Shown one piece after another: positions 1 to 10,854 of a stretch of 64,000 nt of DNA; position 1 is the stretch's first letter, and every line of letters begins with the position of its first letter. The notes beneath the pieces were generated by a model. The model searched no databases. It saw only the letters and a program-made list of their open reading frames with translations, and had not been told where the DNA came from. The stretch is taken from positions 3,532,001 through 3,596,000 of the forward strand of contig JAQFVV010006310.1 of NCBI GenBank assembly GCA_028023455.1, written 5' to 3'. A program made the position numbers and the translations under genes. This stretch comes from Epiperipatus broadwayi (lineage: Eukaryota; Onychophora; Udeonychophora; Euonychophora; Peripatidae).

Positions 1-206
1 TTTGTGATATTAAGCATTAATATTATACTTTGTAATACATTACTTGCTCTTACTTTAATATCTTATTTAAATATAATGCTTTTATAAAAAAATTTAATAT
101 TTTATTTACTTAGGGATTGATAATATGATTTGCCATCACTCTAGGTATAACCATTCTTGATTCTCCCACCCATTACAATAAATAAAGTTATATATATTTA
201 ATATTG

Positions 207-361
207 ACACAACCAACAACTCTCCACTCTATCTCATAACACTGATACACTTGAACACATACATGTCGAAAAGATATAATTGATGATTATTTATCTTTTC
301 AGCATTTTTGTGTTCAAGTGTATTAGTGTTATGAGATAGAATGAAGAGTTGTGGGTTGTGT
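207..361. repeat. HP3 fold-back repeat, copy 1 (hairpin)
   Basis: The outer sequences (ACACAACC... at 207 and ...GGTTGTGT ending at 361) and about 65 bases inward on each side are inverted copies of one another, around an AT-rich loop with a GATATAATT-like centre. The arms share sequence with the second hairpin at 4201-4499: both contain GTGTATTRG...GAKATAG blocks and GAAAGTCTG just outside or inside the arm. I see the inverted repeat directly. That both are copies of one short dispersed family is inference. No clear target-site duplication was found. Confidence 0.7.
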
Positions 362-962
362 GAAAGTCTGTGCTCATATACTCTATACATTACATATATT
401 GATACAGGTATATAACAAGCCTGTATTTCAGTTATATATTTAATATTATATCGAACACTATATGCAGTAAATTGTAAAAATGTTCCAAATATCATTTATC
501 AATATATAGTGAAAGGAATTAAGTGATTGATTAAGGCTTAACAATCTCATTTCTAAATACTTTAGATTGGCTTATATATGAATTTAGGTAAAAAAGATAA
601 GGTGGATTCATTATCTTTTCAAAGACTCTATACTGTGTTTGGAGGGAGAGTATCCTTCATCTTTATATTCATACAGCACATGTCCGGTGATTCCCTTATG
701 TCTATTAATATATATATAAATTTATTGTAAATAGTAAAATAACCTATAAACTAGTTTCTGAAATAAAACCGAACTTTTTTGCAATTGTTTAAATCTCAGT
801 ATTTTAGTATAGTTATTGAAATGAAAAATAAGAAGTCATCAAGGTTGCAACAACATAACAATCAAATATTATTTATGGTAATATTTTGTTGTCAATGAAA
901 TTTTACAACGATAAAGTATCTTTGAATGTAAGTGCGCGCGCACAAACACAATGGACATATAT

Positions 963-968
963 ATATAC
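963..968 (-). other. Splice donor of the EndoG exon
   Basis: On the minus strand the codon CAG (Gln167) is followed by GTATAT. The frame continues open for 20 more codons of low-complexity sequence, but similarity to the family stops exactly at the Gln, which is a usual exon junction in nucleases of this type. Confidence 0.7.
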
Positions 969-1469
969 CTGTGGACACATGTTGGTAAGAAGAAAAGTTT
1001 GTTCTACGTCTTCTTGAAATTTGCGATGATTTCCTGCAGCTGCTAGATGACCTCTATCGTAACCGCTATGTTTATAGTCTAAATTTGATGAACGAAAGAA
1101 GGGGTGTATGGATGTATCTTCGTGAAACTCACACTTACTTCGATCAACATTATTATTTTTTTTAAGACTTTCAGCAGTAAGATGTTCAATAACCCAGGAT
1201 GCTATTCGATTTCTTCGATCATAAGCTATTACGTAATCGTTAAGTGAACGAATATTATCTAAACTTGGGAATCCAAACTTCATTATTTGAGCTGTACGAT
1301 TCGTTGGTTGTATAGATGATTTATAACCGGCATCTAATTCATCCCTTTTTGCAGGTAAAATAGTTGCAGCTATAACAGTAATTTTTGATTTATATTTTTC
1401 AAAAGTAGAACCAAGTAGCCAACCGGTTATAGCACAAATAGAAGCCGAAGCAATATGGACAGTACGCAT
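969..1469 (-). CDS. ENDOG: Endonuclease G (mitochondrial), first coding exon, partial
   Basis: This exon encodes the first 167 residues of a DNA/RNA non-specific nuclease of the beta-beta-alpha-metal family. EndoG is a Mg2+-dependent nuclease of the mitochondrial intermembrane space that degrades nuclear DNA when released, and paternal or damaged mtDNA. The N-terminus (residues 5-25) is hydrophobic, fitting the targeting/anchor segment. The core begins near residue 63 (KFGFP), continues through SNLDYKHSGYDRGHLA, and carries the catalytic DRGH motif at residues 138-141, followed by N147-H148. The last codons read TNMCPQ and are followed immediately by a GT donor (GTATATA), so the reading frame past 969 is intron. 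The family is about 300 residues long, so the C-terminal half, with the metal-binding Asn/Glu helix, must lie in exons beyond the left edge of the window; I found none in 1-960. The start is the only Met upstream in frame. Motif wording (DRGHLAAA, CEFHED) favours EndoG over the paralogue EXOG. Confidence 0.88.
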
Positions 1470-1947
1470 TGTTCAGTTAAATAAAGAAAATTGATTTACT
1501 TGAATTTGTTTCCGAAATAACGTTAATTTTTATAAATAGCTAAATATTTTCTTTACAAAATAGTTCATATATATTATACTTACGTAAAATAATTTTCAAT
1601 AAATATGTATATATAAAATAATATTGAAGGTAAATAATAGACAATAACATCTACTTATTAAGTTAAAACATTACATAAAAAATTTAATTAAATATCTTCA
1701 CATTCAATCATATAATAAAAGTAACAATTCACGGTTAAAAGTTTGTAGGATGTAAACTTTAGCATTATCAGCAACTTTACTACTCCGGAATTGTTAACGT
1801 CACGTAGGTTTTTTTTAACTGTAATTACAAATTACTTAAACTTACCTAGTATTTGTAACGATTTTCTATATGAATTACTGTTATGATTAGATGTAATAGT
1901 ATTTTAAAATAAATCATTATGTTTTTTTTTAATTGTACAAAAGAAAT
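1470..1947. other. Upstream flank of EndoG; AT-rich, no feature seen
   Basis: This should hold the EndoG 5' UTR and promoter, because the gene reads leftward. I see no convincing TATA box, CpG cluster or known factor site, only A/T-rich sequence with short homopolymers. Confidence 0.4.
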
Positions 1948-1954
1948 GACTTTA

Positions 1955-2048
1955 ACCATTAAACATCACATGATCACTATTTCTGGCACGCTCTGGCTTG
2001 CAGTGAGTGGGCACTACTGTATGGAGAGTTTTGCCTGTTTTAAGAAAT
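1955..2048 (-). repeat. HP1 fold-back retroposon, short internally deleted copy
   Basis: Read on the minus strand it begins with the HP1 left end (TTAAAACAGGCAAAACTC), continues through the ATACAGTAGTGCC and CACTGCAAGCC blocks and then jumps to the constant HP1 3' tail (AATAGTGATCATGTGATGTTTA). The central hairpin of the longer copies is missing. AAGAAATGA occurs on both sides and may be a target duplication, with a few unexplained bases between. Confidence 0.7.
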
Positions 2049-3507
2049 GAATTAATTGAATATTTTTTAATACAAATTTTGAATCTTTCTTTGAGTATTT
2101 ATAGTATTTTAAAGAGGTAGTGTTATTTCTAGCTGATTTAAGAGTGTACTTCCATTGAATACAAATCAATACTAACAGTTAATATTTAGTAATTCTTTAC
2201 TTACGATTCTTAATAGCGTTTAATTATTTACACATATATATAATCATTAACATAATAAGGCCCGAAGGCACACACAAATAACAATTAAGATCAATACGAT
2301 CTTTAAGTGTCCTAGCTAACTTTTCTCTCATTTGGAAATCAGCTCTCCGCACTTGAAGTCAGTATGCCATGGGAGACGATCTACTCCAACATATATGTCC
2401 GCGTGCACAGATTAAGCTCCAAGGATTAAGTCTTATTTTTCTGCCTTTAATTAATCAGTTATTTTTATAGAATGTCGTTTATCTTATAAAGGAAATCTAA
2501 TTTGAATTCCTTTGTTTTATTTCATTAACGACATTTTACTCTCATTAATTAGACTTATTATCATTTTAGAAAATAATATTTTTTCTAATCTTCAAGTTAT
2601 AAATCTTTTACTTACTAATTTTAAAAGAATCAGTCTTTTACAATTCCTTAATTTATTTAACTTATAACTTTTTCTCTCGATAGTTTATTCTTATATGTGT
2701 ATGTGCATTAAAACATTCACATACATATCGGACAGCAAATGCGAAGTATTTTTGTAAAGAATATTACGTAAATACTATACATCTGTGTAAGGATTTAGAA
2801 GTGGAAAGAAATTTTAATATCTCATTTTTGTATTGCGTACAAGTTTTTAAAAAAAGTACTAGTGGTGAACCTCCGATATACTTTGCAAGGAGATGGAAAT
2901 TAATAATGCTGTATATGTGACATCAGAAATTGCCTTCTTCACCGAGCAAAATTACATTTGCTTTTAGGGTCGATTAAAAAGATCCACATTTAAATAAGGA
3001 CACCATCGTAAGATAAACAAGTCAGACACTTATAAATTTCTATTTCATTAATAACTTAAGCAAAATTACATTTTTTTTGCAATGTTTTTCTCTTTACTTA
3101 ATTTTTAACCTTATCAAGCAAAGATACATTTTTAACAAACCTTAATTTACTAAAAAAACGCTGAACACTTAAAAATTTCGTAGGCTATTTGAAAAAAAAA
3201 TTGTATTGCAATTAATACATTCGGAAAAAGTTTTTTTTTAGTTATTCTCTAATATGCAGAGTAAATACTTAATATATCTAAGACATAGTTTGCAACTGCT
3301 TCGTTGATATTTATTAAATAAGATTTTCATATACGTAATTTATATAAAATATTACGAATTCTGGTTCTTGCTTTCTAATATTTATGTGTGAAATTAATAT
3401 AATTTTAGATATATGTTTGAATATTCTATTTGCATATTAACTACATTAATTAAAACATTTAAAAAATTGCATCTTAATTTTTTCACACGATGCTGTGATA
3501 ATCTGCC
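2049..3507. other. AT-rich spacer with one GC-richer island (about 2262-2430)
   Basis: Mostly A/T-rich sequence with homopolymer runs. The island 2262-2430 contains GCCCGAAGGCACAC and is open in one frame on each strand for about 35-40 codons. On the minus strand it reads QMREKLARTLKDRIDLN. I do not recognise it as a gene; a dispersed repeat is as likely as an exon. Confidence 0.35.
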
Positions 3508-3519
3508 AATTCTTAAAAT

Positions 3520-3899
3520 GAAAATAGGTAAAACTCTCCATACAGTAATGCCACTCAGTGCCAACCAGAGTAAATCAATGGATACCAGAAGGCTTGTGCA
3601 TAAAATCCCTATCTAGTGCCTACTCATCCAATATCCCCAAACTCAATGGATACCAGAAGGCTTGTACATAAAATCCCTATCTAGTGCCTACTCATCCAAT
3701 ATCCCCAGACTAGTTTCTGGCTTAATCTGGGGATATTGGATGAGTAGGCACCAGATAGGGATTTTTGCACAAGCCTTCTGGCATCCATTGATTACTCTGG
3801 TTGGCACTGAGTGGCACTACTGTATGGAGAGTTTTGCCTGTTTTAATAACAGTAATGTGCTAACATAAGAAATAGTGATCATGTGATGTTTAGTGGCTT
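3520..3899 (+). repeat. HP1 fold-back retroposon, 380-bp copy with 12-bp target duplication
   Basis: The element is a long hairpin. The left arm has CTCCATACAGTA, GCCACTCAGTGCCAACCAGAG, CCAGAAGGCTTGTGC and CCTACTCATCCAATATCCCC, and the right arm is its reverse complement. The left arm holds an extra direct duplication of about 75 bp (around 3580-3712). The right side continues past the arm into the constant tail ending GATCATGTGATGTTTAGTGGCTT, which the left end lacks. The 12-mer AATTCTTAAAAT flanks both ends (3508-3519 and 3900-3911). Direct observation: hairpin, tail and duplication. Inference: insertion by target-primed reverse transcription. Confidence 0.85.
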
Positions 3900-4200
3900 A
3901 ATTCTTAAAATAATCATTTTTTTTCTATTTCATCTTTGAGAAAAACTGACATTCACTGCATACTATATTCTTTATTTCATTTAAGAATTTTTCAAGTTAC
4001 AATTTTAAATTTAATTTTTAATATTTATTAAATTTAATGCTGAAATGAATACAGTTATTTTTGTTAGCAACAATTCGATAATATTATTTTAGATAGTGTA
4101 GTAAACCATAAGGTTAAAGATAATATGATTAATATTGTTTGGAATGAATTTAGTAAATATAATTTAGATACAGGTATATTATAGTTACTTAAATTAATAA

Positions 4201-4499
4201 ATTATTAGAGACTTGAACTCAGACTTTCAAGCTCCCTACATCTACCCAATCATCTCATACAACCAATACACATGACCACATGTGAAAAAGATTTGCTATC
4301 TTAATATAAACTGAGCACTGATTGTAAGTATGTGTGGGAGATGGTAATTTGACCAACTGATGAGTGCTAGTTCAGCACGAAATATGTATATGGGAGATCA
4401 TTTATCTTTTTCACATTATGTGATCATGTGTATTGGATGTGTAAGATGGATTGGTTAGATATAGGGAGCTTGAAAGTCTGAGTTCAAGTCCCTGATAAT
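4201..4499. repeat. HP3 fold-back repeat, copy 2, with tRNA-like promoter boxes in both arms
   Basis: ATTATYAGRGACTTGAACTC at the left end and its complement GAGTTCAAGTCCCTGATAAT at the right end bound a hairpin of about 300 bp whose arms match for some 130 bases. The outer part of each arm contains GAGTTCAAGTCCC, close to the RNA polymerase III B box, about 30 bases after GATTGGTTAGATA, which resembles an A box. The arms are related to those at 207-361. Seen: the inverted repeat and box-like motifs. Inferred: an inverted dimer of a tRNA-derived SINE. Confidence 0.7.
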
Positions 4500-5102
4500 T
4501 ACATTAAGTCTAGAATAGACAATATATTTGTATTAAATATTAAATTAATAAATTCTTTTAGAGCATTACAAAATTGTTTAAATTCCTTATAAGCACTTTT
4601 AACTGAATCAATTTTGGCTTATTGACATGTAGCACATAATGGTTTAAATGTTATATGCTTTTTCATAATTTGCTATATTTTTATAGAAAATGGAAATGAG
4701 CATTGCATTATTTGGAAAAAAAAATCTGGTATATGCTACGAGACGCAGCATCACAAATTAAAAGTATATGATAAACAAGATGGGTAAATAAGTATGACAA
4801 TTTATTTTGGACTACACAACTTTATATTTACCCTTTATATTATTTCCATTGTCATACTCTTGCCATAATATCTAAATTTACTTCAGTCAAATTTTTAAAA
4901 GTGTGTTTTCTAAATCCTAGTCAGTTGTATTGGATATTTCAAGAAGCCCTATAAATGATTAATTAATATTTAGTTTTTTGTCTGTAACATTTATATATCT
5001 AATTATTATTGATGTTTGCTGTGCATGGAAAATATCTGGTATGCAATCCATTTATATCTTGTAATATCTGGATGATTTTATATCCACTTTAATTTTATTA
5101 AG
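4500..5102. other. AT-rich spacer, nothing recognised
   Basis: No open frame of interest, no palindrome and no repeat shared with the rest of the window was noticed. Confidence 0.45.
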
Positions 5103-5699
5103 TACACCTGGGTCTCTATGCATTAGATAGGTTCCACAGAAAACTTGCATTAAAAAAATTGCACAAAAATAGACTTAACTTACCTTGAAAAATGTGGGAT
5201 AAGTTCCGTAATTTTTAAAAATTGCATAAATCCAAAGCAACAAGGTAAAATTACTTGAAAATTTGCATAAAAAAAAAAAATAAGGAAATAAAGTACGACT
5301 AATAAAAAATTTCAAATATTTGAAAAAAATTGATACAAGACAAACTTTTTTTATTTTTTCTATTAACTATTTAATTATATTCAAAACAATATATTTTTAT
5401 GTGTAATTTTACATTTTTTCATACATCTTTTAATCATTATCGCTATTTGACAATATGTGGTTCCTTTGTGAACTAGTAAGAAATCAGACTCATCACAAGA
5501 GGAAATACAGTTAGCACCAACATCAGTCTCATGTTGTGTTAATGGTTTTCAATCGACAATGTAATTGGTAATTAAACTTTGAGATGATGATTTTACTAAT
5601 TGTTTATGAAGCTCGCGATATCCAGACTGCTATGTCTAGCTGTTAGAGAATGCACTTCCATTAGTGCAACTGTGTGTGTTTATAATGACTATTGGTTAA

Positions 5700-5883
5700 A
5701 TTTTCTTTTATGCACATATATACATGGAGAAACTTTTAGACAGAAAAAAGTTACAAATAAAAATATTTAAAAACTTTTAAAGATACATTCTTTTTAAGTA
5801 GAAAATAAAAGTTCTTAAATATTTTTAGTTGAAAATAAAAGTTCTTTTAGTTTCTCCATGTATATATGTGTATAAAAGAAAAT
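5700..5883. repeat. Hairpin nested in the pogo-like relic
   Basis: TTTTATGCACATATATACAT followed by GGAGAAACTTTTA at the left pairs with its complement ending near 5883, around a loop with two copies of AAATAAAAGTTCTT. It may be a separate MITE-like insertion. No target duplication could be fixed in this AT-rich context. Confidence 0.6.
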
Positions 5884-5902
5884 ATAAACATATATAACAC
5901 TT

Positions 5903-6130
5903 ACATGCAACTATTTAATTCTCGTTGAAATTTAAGAGCTCGTTCATAATTCATATCATTAAAAAAGAAAATGATTTTCCAATTGATTAGAAAGTTGAAG
6001 ACTTTCTCGAATCATTTTTGCTGTGAAGCAAATAGGTTCCACTTCTGTTTTATTACCTTTTACTAAATCTTCTACAGTATCTAAATTTATTGCCAAACCT
6101 TTTTCCAACAGGCATTTAAAGTATGTAAAA
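5903..6130 (-). pseudogene. Transposase C-terminal remnant (Tigger/pogo type)
   Basis: The minus-strand frame reads LLEKGLAINLDTVEDLVKGN, then EPICFTAKMIRESLQLSNQL, then breaks in a T run near 5962 and continues in another frame as NDMNYERALKFQRELNSC. The pattern EP..FT...M......L...L..F...D.N.ER..K....L..C is that of the C-terminal tail of human Tigger-type transposases. Family assignment comes from this spacing pattern and from the surrounding TA-flanked inverted ends, not from a search. The Met-initiated frame that starts at 6258 runs through subterminal repeat sequence and is not the true N-terminus. One frameshift and loss of the catalytic core make this a pseudogene. Confidence 0.55.
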
Positions 6131-6284
6131 TTTAATGTGTGTATATAAAACGGGGAAATCCCGATTTTAAGTGAAGTATGAACTTCTTTATCGCATAAAA
6201 GAAAACTGCATAAAAAGGTATTAAGAAGAAACATGAATCGCATTAAAAAAATCCACACAAAAAGAGACCCAGGTGTACTTCATT

Positions 6285-6838
6285 ATGCTGTATTAAATTC
6301 AATGATCTAATGTGTGAAATTCTTTTTTTTTTTAATCTTGTTTAAATATTTCATTATTATTGGATCATGTTTTCTTAATAGCTTGATTAAACTTTAAAAG
6401 TTTTCCTTATTTAACCTCTTCTATTTTTTCATAAAGGTTAATTCAATGGGAAATTATTACTAGCTAAAAATAAAATAATATCTACAATCCTGTTGAATAG
6501 TAATGTTAGATGCTCTGTTTCTTTTGCTACATTAATTTGAATTGCATTATCTGGAGTGCACTTTAAATCATTTTTATAATTATTATGAAGCAACTTAAAA
6601 CTAATGTAATAAACAAAATGCATGATCTCTACCAATATCAATTTTCTCCACTTTTTAAAACTATTTCTAAAACATATACTGAAATGAAAGCAGCATCATA
6701 GTTGGTTAATCTACTCAAAATTTTGAAATTGTGTTCATTGCTTTTGTTGCATATTTTTTTCTCTAAAGATAAAGTCACTTCATGTACATGTTTTTATGAG
6801 ATATTATTTATTTTTATATAGTGCTATGTTTTTATACT
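6285..6838. other. AT-rich spacer, nothing recognised
   Basis: Short open frames only, all with A/T-driven composition. No repeats noticed. Confidence 0.45.
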
Positions 6839-6839
6839 G

Positions 6840-7457
6840 TAATAGTGACATTAGCGATTAAGCCAATGCACATGCGCTTTAAAGATAAATTATAAATGAA
6901 TACTCTTGCTTTTTCAGGCACAAGATATAGTATTTTAGAAAGAATGGAATGAATCCACCCATTCTTTTGACCCAAACATTTGTGTATAGGCAAATCTTAA
7001 GCATGTGGAAATGAAAGTGTGAAGGTGTTAAACGATCACTATAAATTACATTTGTTGTGTTTGAACGAATGACACTTGCGAAATCTTTACAATTTATGAC
7101 ACATCATTCTTTAGTTGAAATTAAACATATATAATGAGATGTTATTTTATATTGCGCTGTTTTTTATGTAATAGTGACATTAGCGATTAAGCCAATGCAC
7201 ATGCGCTTTAAAGATAAATTATAAATGAATACTCTTGCTTTTTCAGACACAAGATATAATCTTTTTGAAAAGATGGAATGAATCCACCCATCCTTTCGAC
7301 CCAAACATTTATGTATAGGCAAATCTTAAGTGTATGGGTGGATTCATTTCATCTTTTCAAAAAGACTATATCTTGTGTCTGGAAAAGTAAGAGTATTCAT
7401 TTATAATTTATCTTTAAAGCACATATATATTGGCTTAATCACTAATATCACTATTAT
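6840..7457. repeat. Compound repeat: two direct units, the second folded back
   Basis: Unit 1 (about 6840-7165) and unit 2 (from about 7172) both begin GTGACATTAGCGATTAAGCC and contain CACATGCGCTTTAAAGATAA and GAATGAATCCACCCAT. After unit 2 the sequence folds back: 7336-7457 is the reverse complement of 7172-7291, with AAATCTTAAGTGT near the turn. A third, solitary and more diverged unit is at 23800-24105. Another short relative may be at 597-640. Confidence 0.75.
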
Positions 7458-7459
7458 AA

Positions 7460-10266
7460 TAATGATTTTAATAAGTATATAAAATTGATATTCATTATTT
7501 GAAATGATGAATTTTCTGTTTAAAGGTGTGATCTTTTACATATGATAATCTAAATTTATTTATAATATCTAGTATAAACCTGAATCATTTATATTTATTA
7601 GAATACTTTCATTATTTTATCAAAGTTCACAAAATTCAGTATTTTTTGTTGTTTCATTTGTTTTGTGTTTTTTCTTCATGTGGTTAAAATTTTGGTTAAC
7701 TCATTTGCAATTTTCAATGCAGCATTTGCAATTTGATTATTAAATAATATAATTTTTTTCATGTTGATCTTATGTTCCTTCTACTGAATTATAATGGTGT
7801 TTCCTTATGAAATCTATTTTGTAATTATGGAAAATTCTGTGACTATATTTTTCTTTCATTTTTGTTTTCTCTTTAGTGAATTTTCTTTTTTATGTTCATA
7901 GCATTAACATTATGGATGATTACATTATAAAATTATTGAATATTTTATAACTAAAAATAATTGTAAAATTATTCAATATCTTATAATCAAAGACAAAAAT
8001 ATCATTATTTAAAGAGTTTATTTTATTTCTGTCTACTATTGACCTCATTATTTGAAAAGATAAAGTTAACTAACCAAAAATGTTCCAAATTATAAGTATA
8101 ATTAAATGACAGTTTCAAAATTGAATTATTTTTTTAAATTTTGAAATATTTTGAAAAATGGAGTATTGTCAAAAGTTTCAATCTTAAATATTTTATGTGT
8201 GTGGGTGTGTGTGTGCGTAAACCATCTTATGAACATATAAAAAAATATTTTGATAAGTATGAACTTTTTGTAGAATATTTAATTGTCAAGACATAATACA
8301 TAGTTGCCATTTGATGTCATTAAATTTCTTATTTTTTTGAAATCAGTGATATAAGATCTTTTGAAATTAGACAGTAAAAAAAAAATATTAAAGCATTTGA
8401 CTTTACATTTAAATGTTAAGATACAAAATGGCATGTTTTGTGCATCCTGTGCACAAATTTGACATATAGATGGGGATTAGTCAGATTTAAAATAAAAAAA
8501 TGCTAGTAATGTAATATGAAATGATATTGGAATACAGTACTTTAAACTAATTTAATTATTTGCTTATTTTTATCAAATAACAAAGATGGTAATGATGGGT
8601 ACAGATAAAATAGACATCAAATCAAAACATATCTACAATAACCAAAATCTGTAGACAATTACCTATTACAGATGCTTTAAAATTTGTGACATGAATATTT
8701 TTAGCAATTTAGATGGATTAACAATGTTAAAATTAAAGATATATTGTTTTTGCCTAAAATAAATCGCATACGTACATCTAAATTTTTGTTTTCATTATTG
8801 TGTTCAATAATTAAAGGAATAGTAAAATAACTTTAAACCCATGATGCAGTCATGAAGATTTTCCAAAGAACAGCATAAATCATAGCTTAGATATGAAAAT
8901 AATTAAAGAAATAGAAGAAATATTTTTAGATTTTGGTTATGCATTATTATTCATACCAAGTAAATATTCTTTATTGCTCTGGGCAATATGATAAGTTCTA
9001 TTGGATATGTTTAAAAATATTTAACATTTATATATAAAGTGTGTACCAATTGTTTATTAGTGTATACTGTAGAAGAATATTAAAAAATTATAATACACTG
9101 CCCATGATAGTTATGTAAACAGGTTCTTTAAGCTATGAATAGCATGAATAAATAGTTTAATAATTTTTTATAACATTGTGTTAAAATATTAAATAAAAAG
9201 TTTATTTAATTGGATTTTCACATTTTTATGCCAATGTAATGATATAAATATTTTATAAAAGTCTTATATGGAAATGCAAAAAATATGGGATAATAAAATA
9301 GATCATTAAATTAGTTTGTTGGAACTCAACCAGGGCTGGACTGGGCAATTTTTTTGTCTGAAACAGATCATAAAAACTGCATCTTTTAAAATTATTAAGA
9401 GCTCATGGAAAAGAATGCATCAGTTAACAATCTATGACCTATTCAAATCCAGGCCAATTGAAATTCTTTTCAAAAGACAGGAATTTTCTTTCAGGCAACT
9501 CGCTCATAGTCATCCTAGTTAACTATTCTTGATTGAAAAATGGATGTCTAGCTATCCTTATCTAGAGAGTAAAATAATAATGGAAAATCACTCATACTCT
9601 CACCATCTGACAATTGGAAAGCATGGTGAATACAGTCTTCTCATTTATTGTTCTATGAGGTTCTACTGGAAAGGTCTTTAACTGACAATGGGCTAGTTAT
9701 TATAAAAATCTGATTTTTTTACTTTTTTAAATAGTCCGCTAAAGAAAACAATGGATAATGATAGGAAACAATTTGCATTAAAAGAAATATTTAAAACATG
9801 CACACACAAATTATAAAAGAAAAAAAAATGCAGAAAAATGAAATAAAATATAAAAAACTTACAAAGAAAAATCATATAATAAATCATTCTTTGTGTTTTA
9901 GTTGACACAAATAGTTTGATGACTTCTTTATAAATAATTAAAATTTAGCTTTTTCTTTAGAAATTATGGCTAGATCACCAAATAATCCTGAGACATTATC
10001 TAAATATTTTTTTAAAATTTTTAATTTAAAAAGATGCCTTTGGGTGGTATTACATTTAACATAGAATTCTTTGAATCACATAAAAAAATTTCATTGAAGG
10101 CAAGATAATGTATAAAATAAATATGAAAATATTTTAAAATAATCCATTAAGAAGAATTGAATATAGAAATATAAAATAGTGTAAAATATAATTAATGTTA
10201 TAAAAAAATATAATTGTGAATTAAAAAGGACATAAAAAAGGAAAAGTGTCAAAAAAAATAATAAAA
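7460..10266. other. Long AT-rich spacer
   Basis: Nearly 3 kb with no exon or mobile element I can defend. There is a short GT-rich microsatellite at 8198-8218. A 68-codon frame at 9316-9522 (starts MLELNQGWTG) is somewhat richer in GC than its surroundings but has no recognisable domain. Confidence 0.4.
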
Positions 10267-10267
10267 T

Positions 10268-10850
10268 CTTAACATTGGAAGAAAAATTATTTCAGCAATA
10301 GAAAGAAAAGATGGAATTATTATTAAAAATTTAAAAAAGCATGAAGTATGCGGAAGAGTTGTGCAAAGAATTATTGAGAAAACAAAAGAACCTCAACATT
10401 TACAACATCAAAATTATTTAATCATTTTAAATGAAAAGGTGAGATGTGCAACTGGGCCTAGTGGTTAGCATAGTTGCCTTTAAGCAGCTGGCCCAGGTTC
10501 GCTTTCCGGTCAACACTTTGACATATATATATATAAAAGAAAATCTCCAAGAAATATGAAATTATTTTTGATATCTTAAAAGTTATAGATGAATAAGTAG
10601 AACAAACTGTTGTAAAATTATATACCTAATAAAGATTTGACCAAATGAATAATATTTAAGAAATGTTATGAAGAAGATATTAAAAATTACATATCTATTA
10701 GTCTTCTATTAGTTTTATACAAGATCTTTACCAAGATAATTACACTTCATCTACAGTAAACTTTGACTCATATCAACCAAAAGAACGTGCTGGATTTAAA
10801 AAGTACATCACTTAGATAATTTTTTTCTTAATAAAAAAATGTTTATCTTG
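10268..10850 (+). pseudogene. Decayed RTE-A LINE reverse transcriptase fragment
   Basis: The sequence follows the near-complete element at 57633-60930 across the region between the endonuclease and the RT core: GATGGAATTATTATT (GIGRKF..KKDGII region), then after an insertion the segment matching NYRPISLL...[11 protein letters not shown] and AERAGFKS. Many frameshifts and stops. It is interrupted at 10442-10545 by a tRNA-like SINE. Confidence 0.7.
10442..10545 (+). repeat. tRNA-derived SINE inserted in the LINE relic
   Basis: GGCCTAGTGGTTAGCATAG fits a polymerase III A box and CCAGGTTCGCTTTCC, about 35 bases later, a degenerate B box, as in a tRNA head. It breaks the RTE-A coding sequence after the codons for NEKV. 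A TA repeat follows as tail. Confidence 0.55.
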
Positions 10851-10854
10851 CGGG

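Larger units (their letters stand above)
5105..6275 (-). mobile_element. pogo/Tigger-like DNA transposon relic (TA target, 13-bp inverted ends)
   Basis: CACCTGGGTCTCT at 5105-5117 and its reverse complement at 6263-6275 are each bounded by TA, and the match extends through TA to AAG/CTT outside, as if the insertion hit the palindrome AAGTACTT. Tc1/mariner/pogo elements duplicate TA. The subterminal region carries repeated TTGCATAAA/GTTCC motifs as in pogo-type ends. The only coding trace is the C-terminal transposase tail at about 5903-6130 on the minus strand. An unrelated hairpin sits inside (5700-5883). At 1.17 kb it is shorter than autonomous pogo elements, so the DDE catalytic part is deleted. 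Confidence 0.65.

Noticed and set aside
9693-9908. Small membrane protein on the minus strand
   Set aside because: Phe/Ile/Tyr-rich because of A/T composition; typical of chance frames in this window.
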